Origin: Sisyra terminalis
Taxonomy: Eukaryota > Arthropoda > Insecta > Neuroptera > Sisyridae
Direction of reading: 5' to 3'
DNA length: 64,000 nucleotides
Assembly (NCBI GenBank): GCA_958496175.1
Contig: OY292275.1
Span: 20,398,001-20,462,000 of the forward strand
Below, in pieces: positions 34,690 through 46,868 of this stretch (the stretch's first letter is position 1; every line of letters starts with the position of its first letter). Both the position numbers and the translations under genes were made by a program. The notes beneath the pieces were generated by a model, which was not told the DNA's origin, ran no database searches, and was given only the letters and a program-made list of their open reading frames with translations.

Positions 34690-35560
34690 AGTAAGGATGT
34701 CGAACGTAAAGAAGATATCGATGTATCGATATCTATTAAAATATCAATGTCGATGTCGATGAATCGGTCAAATTTTAAAAACATGAATTCCGAACTAGAA
34801 AAAAGTAAACAGTTCAAGAGATTGTGATTATTTAGGTACTGTGATCATTTGCGAACACAATACATAAACAAAAGAATTGACGAGTGAAAGTGATGGTCGA
34901 CTTCCAGACATATATGCAACACAAATATACTAATCAATAGTTATAGACAATTGGGAACCAATACATAGAAATAGCTTAGAAAAAAATGGCGAAAAATAGC
35001 AATCGTTTCTAAATATGTACCTACATATTCGAGATAGTTTAGTGATCATTATTTAATGCAAAAACAGTAGATTTGTTAGCTATTAATAGTTAAAATTTCA
35101 ACCGCCAGACGTAATTATCTGATTGATCAGTTACCCATACAATTACTTTTATTCGTTCGTTCCTATTCTTTACGGAGCTCAAGTCCCTTTTAGGACGTTC
35201 AATATCTGACAACGTTGCACTTTCTGCATGTTTTTTATTTAATTCGCAAATAAATCGGTCAATAACATAACTTTAGCCACAAACGAGGAAAATATACCAT
35301 ATAAGAGCTGAATGAATAAAAAAACGCTAATAGAACAAAAAAAAAAACAAAGTTGGAAATGCAACGTTGCCAGGTATTGACCGACCTAAAAGAGACTTGA
35401 GCTCTTTACTGTTTAGGATTCTTTAGTGACTTTAGTTAAATAAATAAAAAAACTTATCGCTTTTGATACTATTTTCGATATTAGATATTTTGTATCGATA
35501 TATCGGATCAAAATATATCAACTAAAACTATCGATACGTTTTCAGCAAGCCTACTTTGGC
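34690..35560. repeat. Possible element with TATCGATA-rich ends, holding a nested MITE
   Basis: The left side has 'gatatcgatgtatcgatatc' near 34713, and the right side has 'gtatcgatatatcgg' and 'actatcgatacg' near 35490-35540. The right terminus read inward, 'agtaggcttgctgaaaacg', resembles the left 'agtaaggatgtcgaacg'. The MITE at 35175 lies between. TATCGATA is also the Drosophila DREF site, but clustering at two ends of a unit looks more like transposon termini. Evidence is weak. Confidence 0.35.
35175..35402. mobile_element. MITE family 1, divergent copy 2
   Basis: The arms read 'gagctcaagtcccttttagg' and, from the right inward, 'gctcaagtctcttttaggtc'. Both then run into 'ctgacaacgttgca' or 'ctggcaacgttgca'. 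The inner part 'ttatttaattcgcaaataaa' parallels copy 1. The flanks tctttacg and tctttact agree at 7 of 8 positions. The terminal 20 bases differ from copies 1 and 3, so this is a subfamily. Confidence 0.8.
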
Positions 35561-38500
35561 TATAACTCACGTTTTAGTGAACATTTTGAGCTAAAAATTT
35601 ATATACTTACGCTTAAAATAAATACAAACGAAAGAAACAAAATTGTTTCTATTTAATTGGCTCTCAAAAAAAAATTTGAAAAACAAGCCCTCTCACGGGA
35701 AAACCCCAGTAACTTAAGAACATTTAAAATTATTTTAATAAAGTTTGATATTTTGATACAGTTCTTTGTTTCATTTTCAGTTCGGTATAATTGACATATT
35801 ATTATGAAAAAAATAAGGAAAACCTTCTCCATATAGAACTGGAGGATACAAAATGATAGCTATCTATTTTACGAACATCCTATACTGTCCTATACTAAAG
35901 CAAAACCAGGTAACGGGAACAAGTTCAAGTTGTTTAGTGAACTTGATTTGTCGCTAGACAGTGTTTAAAGCGACAAGAAGTAAATATAGGCCATTTCAGA
36001 AACAGAGTTTTGGTGATATGCATATTGTGGGGCTGGTTGGGGTAAGGTGAGTCCGAGTAAAAAGAGGCAATAACAAACGAAACAGGAGAATGAAGGCGAA
36101 CAAGATCTGAAGAAGTGCTCAAAGTTGTCAGGATCGCTGACATTGTCACTCATATGAAAGCGACACAGGATGCCTACGATGTCGAGGGAAAGTTGAATGA
36201 AAAAGACGAGACAATGAGGAAATGCGAGAGTGGAACCAAGATAGTAATAAAGGTCACCGGGTCGTTTTCTTTCGAGAGTATAAAAAAGAACGGGACACAT
36301 CGTATATGCACTTCACATGAACGAAAGGCTTTTCAATTTACACTTAGCCTAAATCTAACAATAGAAGGATGGATAGAAATCAACAGCCTATCTTATTTCA
36401 GGGATATAAAATGTAAAAGCAAGAAAGCAAAGATGCTCTTATCATAATTTGCTTTTACATATAAATTTCATTGAGATTTTTTTTTCATCGTAAAAAATAA
36501 AACTATTGAATTAATATTAATACTCAGAGTATGCAAAAAAAAAAAGATTTTCTTTTAAACGTCAAGCAAATTGCCAAGCCGGACAAGATGATTCCATCGA
36601 AGACGTTAATATCTCCGTCGAAAGGAAGTCAGGAAATAAGCTTTTACTGAGCTTCATCTAAGCTACTCCATGCAGTATGACCTTTTTTCTTCACATTTTA
36701 TAGTTGAAAGATAAATCCCTTTAATAACATGATAATAATTTATAAGAGCAGTTTTCTCGTTAAAACTATGTCTTGAACTGAAATAAATAAAAAAACCCAT
36801 TGAAATATCCTCACAATTGGTACTTGACTGCTCATACATGTTTCATGAAACTGATTTGAAAAATCGTTAATATAAAATAATTAAAGGCAATATCATACTA
36901 ATTTCTATTTAAATCAGGTTTTTCAATTAAATTGAAAAATCTTGCATTAAATCGAAGTTAAATTGGTATTGTTTTTATTATTTAATCATTTAATCATACC
37001 ATTGAAGAAGAATAACCGTTAATTTTGATTTTATCTTCTATATTTTGCATTCGATTGCAATGTCAATATATTGTACTTTTCAGTATATTGTATAAAACTA
37101 ACCTAACTAACCTTACAAAGTATTTTTTGATATTTTGATAAGCATTTAACAAAATCAAATGTTATTGACAGTTGACAATAAATACTTTTTAAAGTAGTTG
37201 AGTTTTCAGAATTGTAAATTATGTAATATAGTCGGAGAAATTAATAAAAATATTATAAATACAGGAAAGTCAAAAGTCATAAAGATATCGAGGAGAGAAA
37301 CATGCCTCCACAGCAATGTGAAAGATGTACAACTAGAAAATTTGAATTCATTCAAATTCGAAAGTATTATAATCAAAAATAGAAAATCCACTAATGAAAT
37401 TAAATTAAATTCAACCACGCGGGAAACAAAGCCTACCATTAAACCGAAGAAAAAAACATCTTTATTAATGATAACTCTCAAGTAGCCTATTTTTTTATAT
37501 TTAGTACTTATTTTTATAGAATTCAGATTAAGTATTTTGTGTGTAATTGTCACTAATATTTTCCCTAAAATGTTAAATGAAATCTTTGGCTTTAATTCGC
37601 TCTTTGAAATAATTTACTATAAAGAGATTATAAAAAATAAAGTGTACATTTTTTCTAATTAGCAGTTGAAGAAAAACCGTAAAAAACTTAATTCCTGAAG
37701 GGGTCCCATGACCGCATTCGTTTATTTATAATTTATCAATTCATTTATCAAAATAATAAGTTTTTTTATATGATAAATACATAAATATTTTTCAATGAAT
37801 TTATAATGCAATCTTTGTCATTTCATTTATTTTTTCCATAATTCTATTACTCTAAATAATATAATTAAACACTACAGAAACTAAGAGAAATCAAAGTGCA
37901 ATTCTATCAATATGACACCGATAATATCATAAAATTGAAAATTCTATCAATATTATAGAAGTTCATGTTAACATTGCATCAAAATATAGTTGAAATTCAT
38001 TGTTTTCTTTTTAAATGATAGATCACAAAAACATTGTATTTTACATTTATTGTATTTCGTTATAAAATTTGTGGATTAGAAACAAGACATTGTTTAGAAC
38101 GTAAAAATTGAACTAAAAGATCTTATAAAAAATCAAAGAAAATTAAAAACCGATTTCATCAAATAATTATGCTAATTTAACAATCGGAGAATAAGCAAAA
38201 AATAGATGAAAATACGGAAATGAATAGTAAAGAGATAAATGATCGACATTGAAAATTTTTTAAATAACAAATTATGGAAAAATTAGAATTTCGATCTGAT
38301 TAATTACTAAATTACTAAATGTATTAAATTTTATTATTTAAGTACATTGTACCCATGTACACCTACATCTTAAAGTTATTGCTAACCATTGAGAAAGTAT
38401 TTTATTTGCTGTAATGAAAAAAATCATAAGTTTATGTGACTCATTAATTGTGAATTTATAATTGTGATGATTTTATAGTAGCTATTTTTTTATTGTTGAA

Positions 38501-40007
38501 ATTATACTAATTATGCCAACCAAACAAAAACCTAACGTTCGGGCAGGACAACGTCGTCTGTCAGGTCCCCTAATATACCTACATAAATAAATAAAACTAC
38601 ATATTAATAATAGTTGTAGAGATATACGTCGATAATTGATACCAATAGTTCAAAATTTCAGAACTATTTTCTAAGACTAAACAAGGAACGAACAAACCTT
38701 TTGCCAATTTACAATTCATCCAATGTACAAATGTAGCTGACATTTAAATCCTAATATCACAAGAAGTGACAATATTCAAACCCCACTTGGGGTATAAATT
38801 TATAAGGAACATGATGATTTGTACATGGCTTACGGTGTATGTGTGTAAGGAAAATGTCTTCAATATAAACTTGAGAAAGTGCAAAGCGGAAACAGAAAAT
38901 TGTCAAAAGTGTGTAGATGAAATTTGTATTAAATTATGGTTTGGGTATACAAAGAAAAAGAAACATTAAAACGTTTTACAAATAAAAAGCATTCGCCACA
39001 TTCTTTAACTTAATACTTATTCATAAATCAACTTCTAAGAAGGTACACTTGCACATCAACAAATTATGAATACCGTTTAAAGGAATAAAGGTTAATAACG
39101 CAATATTAGATAAAATATCTATTACACAAATTTGGTCGTATTTGAAGATTTAATTATGACTTAATTATAACCTTTGGCGTTGATATTGAATAGTTCGAAG
39201 CTTTTTGATCAGTTTTATGTCATTCTTTTTGAATCATAAAAAAAATGCGATTTAAAACCCACAAAATGTTATTTTTTTCTAAAGTGGTTCGCGTTAAATA
39301 TTGAATCAAATAATTTTCAATTATGTGCGATTATAAAGAACTATAGTAATAAAGAACTAAACCGAAGAACAAGAATCCAAAAGTAAATGTACACCATAAA
39401 TTAACTAGTTATTCTAAGTTGTTTGATACATTAAAGTGTGTGTACAAATTAACGATAACGTATGCAAATACTACAGAACATTTCATCTGAATACTGATTA
39501 ACCTACTTCAAGTTTTGACAATGATTTCTTCAATAAAATAGTTTGAATACAAGTTGCAAGTTGAACAATGTTTCAATCACTTAATGCATATAGGTATGCA
39601 ACTAAAACTTCTTGTCTGATATACTTTCTATAATTCTAAACAATAACAGTTAGTAAATTCATGCATATAATATAACACTTGTCAACCAGTAATTTATATT
39701 GAAACTCCAAATGTACCCACCAAAATAAATTCAAAACCTTTTTTCACTTTGGTAGGAAGATTTTCACTTTTATAAAGTGGTTAATTTTCTTCTTAGAAAG
39801 TCAAACTTATATCCACAGATATAGCAGATATGTCGCATAGTATGAAAATTTTCCATTCCAATTAGAATTTTTTTTAAATATGACAGCAAACTTCGGTTAC
39901 ATAAATAGTTTGTAGACGATGGGTGCGATATGATACTCTACCGTAATGGTATAGTAATTTTCTACACATGCTCGCATGTGTTACCTATATTAATATGTAT
40001 ATATAGA
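35561..40007. other. Unique stretch without a recognised gene
   Basis: No gene is recognised. 35990-36310 and 36560-36680 are less AT-rich. The former has overlapping open frames on both strands (36115-36447 plus, 35965-36300 minus) and a 'gtataaaaaag' at 36278, but nothing I can name. 37198-37553 is also open on both strands. Frames at 38766-38969 and elsewhere lack known motifs. Confidence 0.4.
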
Positions 40008-40452
40008 TAGACCGTGCGTATGACGTCAAATAGAAATTTGAAAAATCCAGTGTTCGTACGAAGCCAGGATCATAAATTACACAGGTGGTCCAATTAGAAA
40101 AATAAATGACGTCATATGAAGAATTTTGAAATTTGAATCAGTCTGAAGATATATACGAATTTCTTCTGGATACGTCACGTGGCGCATGAGGCCATCTATG
40201 TATTTTATAAACCTTGCGTATGAAGTGTCGTTTACGTGGATACACATTTTTATGGTAACTAAAAACAACAACTCGCTATTGAGTGCTACTGAGCACCAAC
40301 CTACACAAATAAGCGCTTGAAACAAGCGCTTGCATTTTATTTACTTCAATTGCTTCAGTTGCTCATACCAGAGAAAAGAAACTCCCATGTGTAAGTCTCT
40401 CTTTCAACGTTTTTAAAACAGGCACTGTTACATTTTGCTTAGTTCATTTCGA
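40008..40452 (+). repeat. Repeat D, copy 2
   Basis: It begins 'agaccgtgcgtatgacgtca' and contains 'atggtaactaaaaacaacaa', an imperfect palindrome 'aagcgcttgaaacaagcgct' and 'gctcataccagagaaaag', ending near 'ttttgcttagttcat'. Each block recurs in reverse at 29832-30320. The right border is unknown, because copy 1 is cut there by a hAT-like element. The 82-codon minus frame at 40077-40325 spans it without a recognised motif. Confidence 0.75.
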
Positions 40453-42254
40453 ATTTGTTGTTACTACTAGTTGCTACTAGTGCGGCTTGTCATTTATTGT
40501 ACAGTGCGCTATCCATGTATACACATCGATGAATGCCTATAAATAAAGGCCACTAAAAGTATCTTATTCTGAAACTGTCCGAATTTATTAATATAAACAT
40601 TGAAATCTTTTAAGAGTTTTTAGAAGAAAATCGCTAGTTTTGAAAAAAAAATATTACTGAGGATAGCCAACAGTTTGAGCCATGTCTCTGTAAAATTTCA
40701 ATTCGATTTGGGGCTTATAAACAGAGTAAAAAAATCATATATTTGCGTAATATTAAACCGATTAACACAGGGCAAATGGAGAAAATTATGCGTCATCGCA
40801 ATCAACTCGCGATAGTTGTTTTCGTAGAAATGAACTTGTTTTGACAAAAAAACAAAGCGTTTGTTGAAACATTCCGTATTGATCACTACCAAAGTCATCA
40901 ACATTTGAAGTTTCTAAGCAAAATATTTCAAGAAAATCGAGTCATAATTCAATCCAACTGCTTAAAAGCCTAGCAGAAATATCAACAACGTCTACTTATA
41001 AGTTTAAAGAAATCCCCCTTAATCTTATAATTCTCCACCGCACTTTTAAACCTTAACGTTTGGGTGAAATTTAATTACTTTTTTAAGTACATATCAACAT
41101 TTATAACAATTAGCTGTTCAAAGTAATTCATCAATCGATATGTTCAAATTTTATTCGCCTCTAAGCTCTCTTGAACTCATTTAACTATACTTTAATTAAT
41201 TTCTGTGAAAGGAAAAATGACTTTATTTGATAATTTTAAAACTAAAAAGAGAAGATCAATACTCTTAAAATATATATCTACAAAAAAATGTACAACTTAG
41301 CTAATATTTTTTTTCACATTTTACCTTTCTAGTAAATGGCAATGAAAAAATGAAAGGTTAACTGAAAGGTTGAAAAATGCGACACATGGATCACATAAGT
41401 TATAAGTCATACATTTGGAAGTCCCTCGTATTTTCCCCCATTTTCAGCACAAATCGCCATTTTCACCACCCCCAATGTTTATTATCCTCTTAAAGATAAA
41501 ATGTTAAATCACACATCATTAATTAATAAAATCTCCTAATATTTTCTGCGAGAACGAAAGCACATATTGGAAAGTTTGATTAATGACGATAGATTGGAAA
41601 AAATAGGTAAACAAAATCGTTAACGAGCACAGAGGTTAAGAAGATTAAAGTTGCCATTTGTTCAAACTGGTGGATGAAAATGTGTGGTTTGAATTTAGGG
41701 TAAGCATGGAAGGTGGATGGAAATATGTTGTGTGATGTAATATGTCAATCCATTTGTTCTCCTTCGTCTCATTTCCAGTGTTACCCTTCATTTCCAAGCC
41801 CTCAACCCTTTCAGTCTCGTCTCTCATTCACACATCAGTGTCAAATGGAAATGTTTAAACAACGGATTCATTCCCGTAATCGCCGTTCCCATCCCGTCTA
41901 ACACTCGCATAAGTTAAGCTGTCAGTGTCGTGTTTTAGAATCGATCGTTGCGTCAAACTATTTCCAAGCGAAAATTATCACTAATGTCTCCATCGTTAAG
42001 TATGGATGGGTGGAAGTAAGTTGTAACATATGGATGGGAGAAATTCAATTTGAATCCATTTTGAAGACATTTTTGATCTTCTATAAAATTGAGCAAAAGA
42101 AACAAGTTTAATATTCATAAATTTATTATTATTTTCGAATCATAATAAATTAATGAATGATTAGTTATGTCGTTTGACTCAATATTCTTTTCCACAATGT
42201 ATTTCAACTGTGGCTAGTTGCTAGTTGTTATTTGTTTTTTTCAAATGTAAACAA
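40453..42254. other. Unique DNA, no recognised gene
   Basis: No gene is recognised. A 68-codon minus frame at 40698-40904 is unrecognised. 41430-42060 is less AT-rich with overlapping frames on both strands, and may be conserved non-coding DNA. Confidence 0.4.
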
Positions 42255-42900
42255 ATTTCATACTATCAATACAATTATCCACAATAGATCATTTCAGCCA
42301 AAAAATGACAGCTTACAACAGCCTTGTATACAGAGCGAGGAAATTCCTTCTAAACAACAAAGCACGTGAAGAAGAATTCAAAATAATAGCTTAAACATAT
42401 TGCCGTAACCAAGGATACAACGGATACAAGATTATAGATATAGGTAAAATAATATCGATATAAATCTTCAAATCAATCCTTCTAATTATAACTAGAGAAA
42501 TTAAGAAGTATATGAAATCAAGTTTCAACAATACATTTGCAATCACAATCGCCAATTGCCTAAAGAAAATTAACATAAATATTAACATCGTATTTTCGTC
42601 AAGTAATAACGTCCTTAAAATTCTTAAACCATTGGAAAACAACCAAATCTGAATGAAAAATATATGAAATTAAATGTGTTTCATGTAAAAATTTTTATAC
42701 TGGCCAAACTGGTAGTTCTTTTGGGACTAGATACAAGGAACATTGACCTATCATAGAAAACCTGATCTAACAGCATTTTCATCAATACGATGAAAATCAT
42801 AAATGCATAAATTAAGAAACAAAGTTTCAACCTCTACATATTTTCAATGTAACATTTTTCCTCATACATTCGATTAAGGCCTTGTGAACTTATATGAATG
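42255..42900 (+). pseudogene. Penelope-like retroelement relic, C-terminal part with GIY-YIG
   Basis: Read across frames, the plus strand gives MTAYNSLVYRARKFLL near 42303-42352, then GYNGYKIIDIGKII, then a patch ending LKILKPLENNQI at about 42650. At 42657-42743 comes KIYEIKCVSC followed by KNFYTGQTGSSFGTRYKEH, the GIY-YIG endonuclease core. Known Penelope-like elements carry reverse transcriptase followed by such a domain with a CxxC. Here the key Gly of GIY is Lys and the Ile of YIG is Thr, and several stops and frameshifts break the frame, so it is dead. LKPLENNQI recurs at 61.6 kb, so the copies are one family. Confidence 0.9.
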
Positions 42901-43740
42901 GGTCTTATTTTCCCAAAAAAATAAATTTGTTAATTAAAACTATTTAGTTTCTCCAAAAATATTACATCTATTTTTCTGGACATTATTGCTAGTAAGCTTT
43001 TATTGTTGAACACTACAGTTATTAATTTAAACTAAAAAACGTTTATTTTTCGCCAATTTTTGTTCTTTGAGTGTAATCGAACTGTCGCTGTTTTTGGCTG
43101 TTGGTATATTCCAACTAAACTGAACTTTCTACTCAATTCAGTTGTACTTATATCCCAGCATTTTAGGCGACGTATTAAGGTTTTAAAATAGCTCCTGAAA
43201 TTCTAGAAGGTTGGAATTATAAGCTCTTCTATTTGCTTTCCGGCTGCGTTTTAATCATAATTTTTATTAGTAGGTACCTCACGTTTCTTAAATATAGGGC
43301 CATTCAATTTCTTAATACTTTCCGGACATCTTTTTGGCTAATTAGTCTCGCAATTCGCTTCTTCGCAATACTTATTCGTACAATAATATTATTCTGAAAT
43401 AGAGCTTAATATTAAACATTCCTATTTATATATCGTTTTTTGGAAGAGGGGTAAGAAAATAGCTTATAATTTTGTACAAAACTGTTACAAAAGAGTATGG
43501 AGGATTTAATTGTTGTGATATCATTTATTCAAATCTTTATTTTTTTAATTCAAGAATTAGCTGCCCAGTACTTTTCACATTCTCCTAATGTTACGTAAAC
43601 CATACATAAAAAGCATTTCGAGTTTTGAAAACAGAAAATAAGTGTACCTGGGTGATACTATCTGATAAAGGGATTTCAATGAAAAAATGACTATATATAG
43701 GAAACGGTCATATGTAATGGTGGGAAACGGACACTAAAAA
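42901..43740. other. Unique AT-rich DNA
   Basis: No gene or repeat is recognised. Confidence 0.4.
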
Positions 43741-44571
43741 ATCTTAATCGAGAGTCACAATTTTTGGATCTTCTTCTTTTGATGCCTCTTCAACGTTGAA
43801 GATTGGTGATCATCATGGCTATTTTTATTTTTGATACTATAACGCGGAAAAATCCTCTAGTGCTTTTTCCGAACCACCCACAAAGGTTGGCTAGTTAAGA
43901 TGTCCTTCTTTTTTCCAGAGATTGTTTTCCTTCAATCCGAATCTGAATGATAAGCTGGAGTACGTGATACTCGTCACATATGACGTGGCCGAAGTACACT
44001 AACTTTCTCTTCTTTATAGATATTATTAAAATTTTTGCGGAGCTAAATTTCATTAGTAGTACTTATTAATTTCGCACGTGATTCCTTCAAGCTATCTTCA
44101 GGATTTGACGATTAATCCACATTTCAAATGTGGAAATTTTTTCACCCAATCTCTGGGTAAAAGTTCATCTTTCTTTTACGTATAAGACAGTAGGGAACAC
44201 GTAGCACTTTACTATTTTAGCCGCAATTCCAGGGTTAAAGTTTGATCCACAAATATTTTTCCCATCTTTGTTAAGATTCCTCTAGTGTATTTACTGCTCC
44301 ATACTCCATTTCTCGTCGATAAGATATCCGAAGTATTTGAAGTGCTCCACTCTTTTTATGTGGTTACGTGGGGGTTCGGTCTCGCTTGAATATTACCATG
44401 AACTTGATCTTCTTTTTATTTATTTTTATTCCGTACTTATAGCTTGCGCGGTTAACGTTATCCAAAAGCACGTGAAGTTTATCCACAGTAGATGAAATAA
44501 AGACTGTGTCGTCATATTTATAGATAGAACCGATAGAACATCTAATTTAGCCGTTAGGTTCGCAATTAATT
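43741..44571 (-). pseudogene. Non-LTR retrotransposon reverse transcriptase relic
   Basis: On the minus strand, from 44571 down: KYDDTVFISSTVDKLHVLL (catalytic box, with the usual Ala of YADD missing), NVNRASYKYGIKINKKKIKF, then KRVEHFKYFGYLIDEKW, VKCYVFPTVLY, FEMWINRQILKIA, and finally RKLVYFGHVICDEYHVLQLI, IQIRIEGKQ and SKIKIAMMITNLQ. These are the palm, thumb and C-terminal blocks of the endonuclease-reverse transcriptase non-LTR elements common in insects. Several frameshifts and stops separate the blocks. The N-terminal endonuclease is absent, so the copy is 5' truncated. I do not assign a clade. Confidence 0.92.
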
Positions 44572-46868
44572 GAAAAAAAAATTTGAACGAAAAATAAATG
44601 TTTGATTACCAAAGCAAATTAAAATCTTTGAGATAGAAACTTTTGGTTCAAGCAGATCCCTCTCAAGTCTTTATTTATTTTCTTAACTCTAACCCTTTTA
44701 AAGAGGATTCAAGTTTATTTTATCCTTTCTCTTGTGATGGTCACTTCACTTAATGGATATTTTTCAAATAAAATTTTCTTTACCTCTATGCTTTTAAAGT
44801 GTTACAACAATCGAAATCACTCTTAGATAATTTCATTAAATACGAGTAAATGGTTTAAAACGGTGTGGGTGTTTACTAAAAATAAATTTACATACATGTA
44901 TGGCTTTTTTTAAATCATTCAATTTATTTGCAAAATAATGGTTTTTCATTGATTCGTTTGGTTCACTAGTTTAATAATATTGCTTTTCAATTTTTAATTA
45001 GATAAATCGTTTTAAGGTCTTACGTTCCCATTATTTGATAGAAACTAATTTATTTGTAAACTTTTCATTAAATTACGTGGTATTTAAAGAAAACATCGTC
45101 TAATTTACGACTGTTTTGCAATAAGTAATCAAGTGGAAATTTCGAAATGTCGCGAATTTCTAAAGTCGCCTTTTAACGAGGATAGGTTTGTTAGATGGGG
45201 AAAAACAAATAGAGAAACGGATGCAGTTGAAATAAGTGAAGCGCATTCGTTTAATTAAAACTGTAGATAATCATTTTGATCGTTCATTAGGGGCCGATAA
45301 ATCATGAAATTTATTTAGTTGAAATTGTTAAAACCTAGAGTCATTAGTTTTATCAGGTCATATATAATGTAAAATATGAGACATTTTTTTACGAATATTT
45401 ATCAGTTTTAATTAAGTTACAGTATGTGTGAATTAGCCCCACTTTATCTTTGTCATCTTTACGTAAAACGAACCTGGCACACAATTCCAATTAGCTATAA
45501 CGATAAATAAAAATCAATCTTCAATGACATTTTCATTACGTCAATGTCTCCAATCCGCATTGTCTAGTAAAATCGCAATAATTGAATTAAGCACATCATT
45601 TTTAAAAGTTCAATTAATTTCATCTGAATTGATGTTACGTCTACATCGTTTTTAGTAAAATAATAAAGTTTGGCATTAAGGTGATTGTAGCCTCGTTTTT
45701 TTTTTAGAAGTACGTACTTGATAAGTAATTTTGATAGCAAAAAGTCTTCACAGAATGCTAATAAATTTTGAGTTAAAATACATTTAAGAGAAAGCTCATA
45801 ACATCACATCTCGTGACATAATTAGAACAAGAGATGGGATGAAAATTGTGCATAAATTTCAAGAATTATTATTAGATAACATCAAAGTGTATGTTGACTT
45901 CCTCTGGGCTTTGTCCAACATAATATTAGGATGTAATTTTCGAGGAAATTATTCTACCCCTTGTGCTAAGAAGGGTATATATGTTACGGTTTATTATCTG
46001 CTTAGGGAGGATATTGAAAATTAGTTGCAGAACAGTGACGAAAAATAAAAAAAAAATAGTTTCCGTAATTTAAATCTTATGCTTTAAAAAAGAATGAATA
46101 GATTCACAAAGAAATCATTTATGGTCCTGAAATAAACTATTTTCACTATACATCAGTGCAAAATTATAAATGGACATATTTTAGTGACTATATAAAGAGT
46201 AATGAAGTGCATATGGATTCATACAATCCTCGCGGTGTCTAAAATTCCATATGTAGATTCTCTTCCTAATATCCTTTTTTTAAAACTTGCAATTCTATCT
46301 AATGGAATTCCTTATCTATATTTAATGATTTTCGACTAAAAGTAATTGAAATTGATTCCAACTTTATGCCATTTCTCCATGTGATGATAATAATTTCAAA
46401 GCATTAGAAAACGGAACAGAATATTATGTGAAGAGAGTAAATAATCATATAGCAATTAGAAGAGACACAGAGATGTGATGCCTCTAGCAGCTGTCATTGC
46501 TTTTCTGTTACTGTTCTTGTTCATTGCTACGTTCTCGTAACATTTCCTAGACAGATAGGTATGCCATGAACAGATATGAAGGTAGGTTCTTGGATCACAT
46601 GTTGATTCAAGATATTTACGGGATAGATATGAGAACCCATGGTAGATAGCACTTTGTGACGTTTTTCTTTGAACATCTAGGGTAAATGTAATGTTTTTAT
46701 AGTTATAAATATTATACAACTATATAATTTCTAATAGAATAGTTCAAATTTGACAACCTTAATTTATTTATCGTTTATGTTCTAGTATTACACGACTTTT
46801 ATTTATTTATTTTTTCCCTTAATTTACGAAATTTCGATTGAAGATTTATTTTTAAATACACTGGAATT
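44572..46868. other. Unique DNA, no recognised gene
   Basis: No gene is recognised. 45120-45300 is less AT-rich. Frames at 45839-46024 (plus) and 46456-46719 (minus) show no known motif. Confidence 0.4.

Noticed and set aside
37198..37553. 95-codon plus and 115-codon minus frames
   Set aside because: They are mutually antisense, Lys/Asn/Ile-rich or Phe/Leu-rich as expected from AT bias, with no motif.
40077..40325. 82-codon minus frame
   Set aside because: It lies in repeat D with no recognised motif; the reverse copy at 30 kb diverges by indels.
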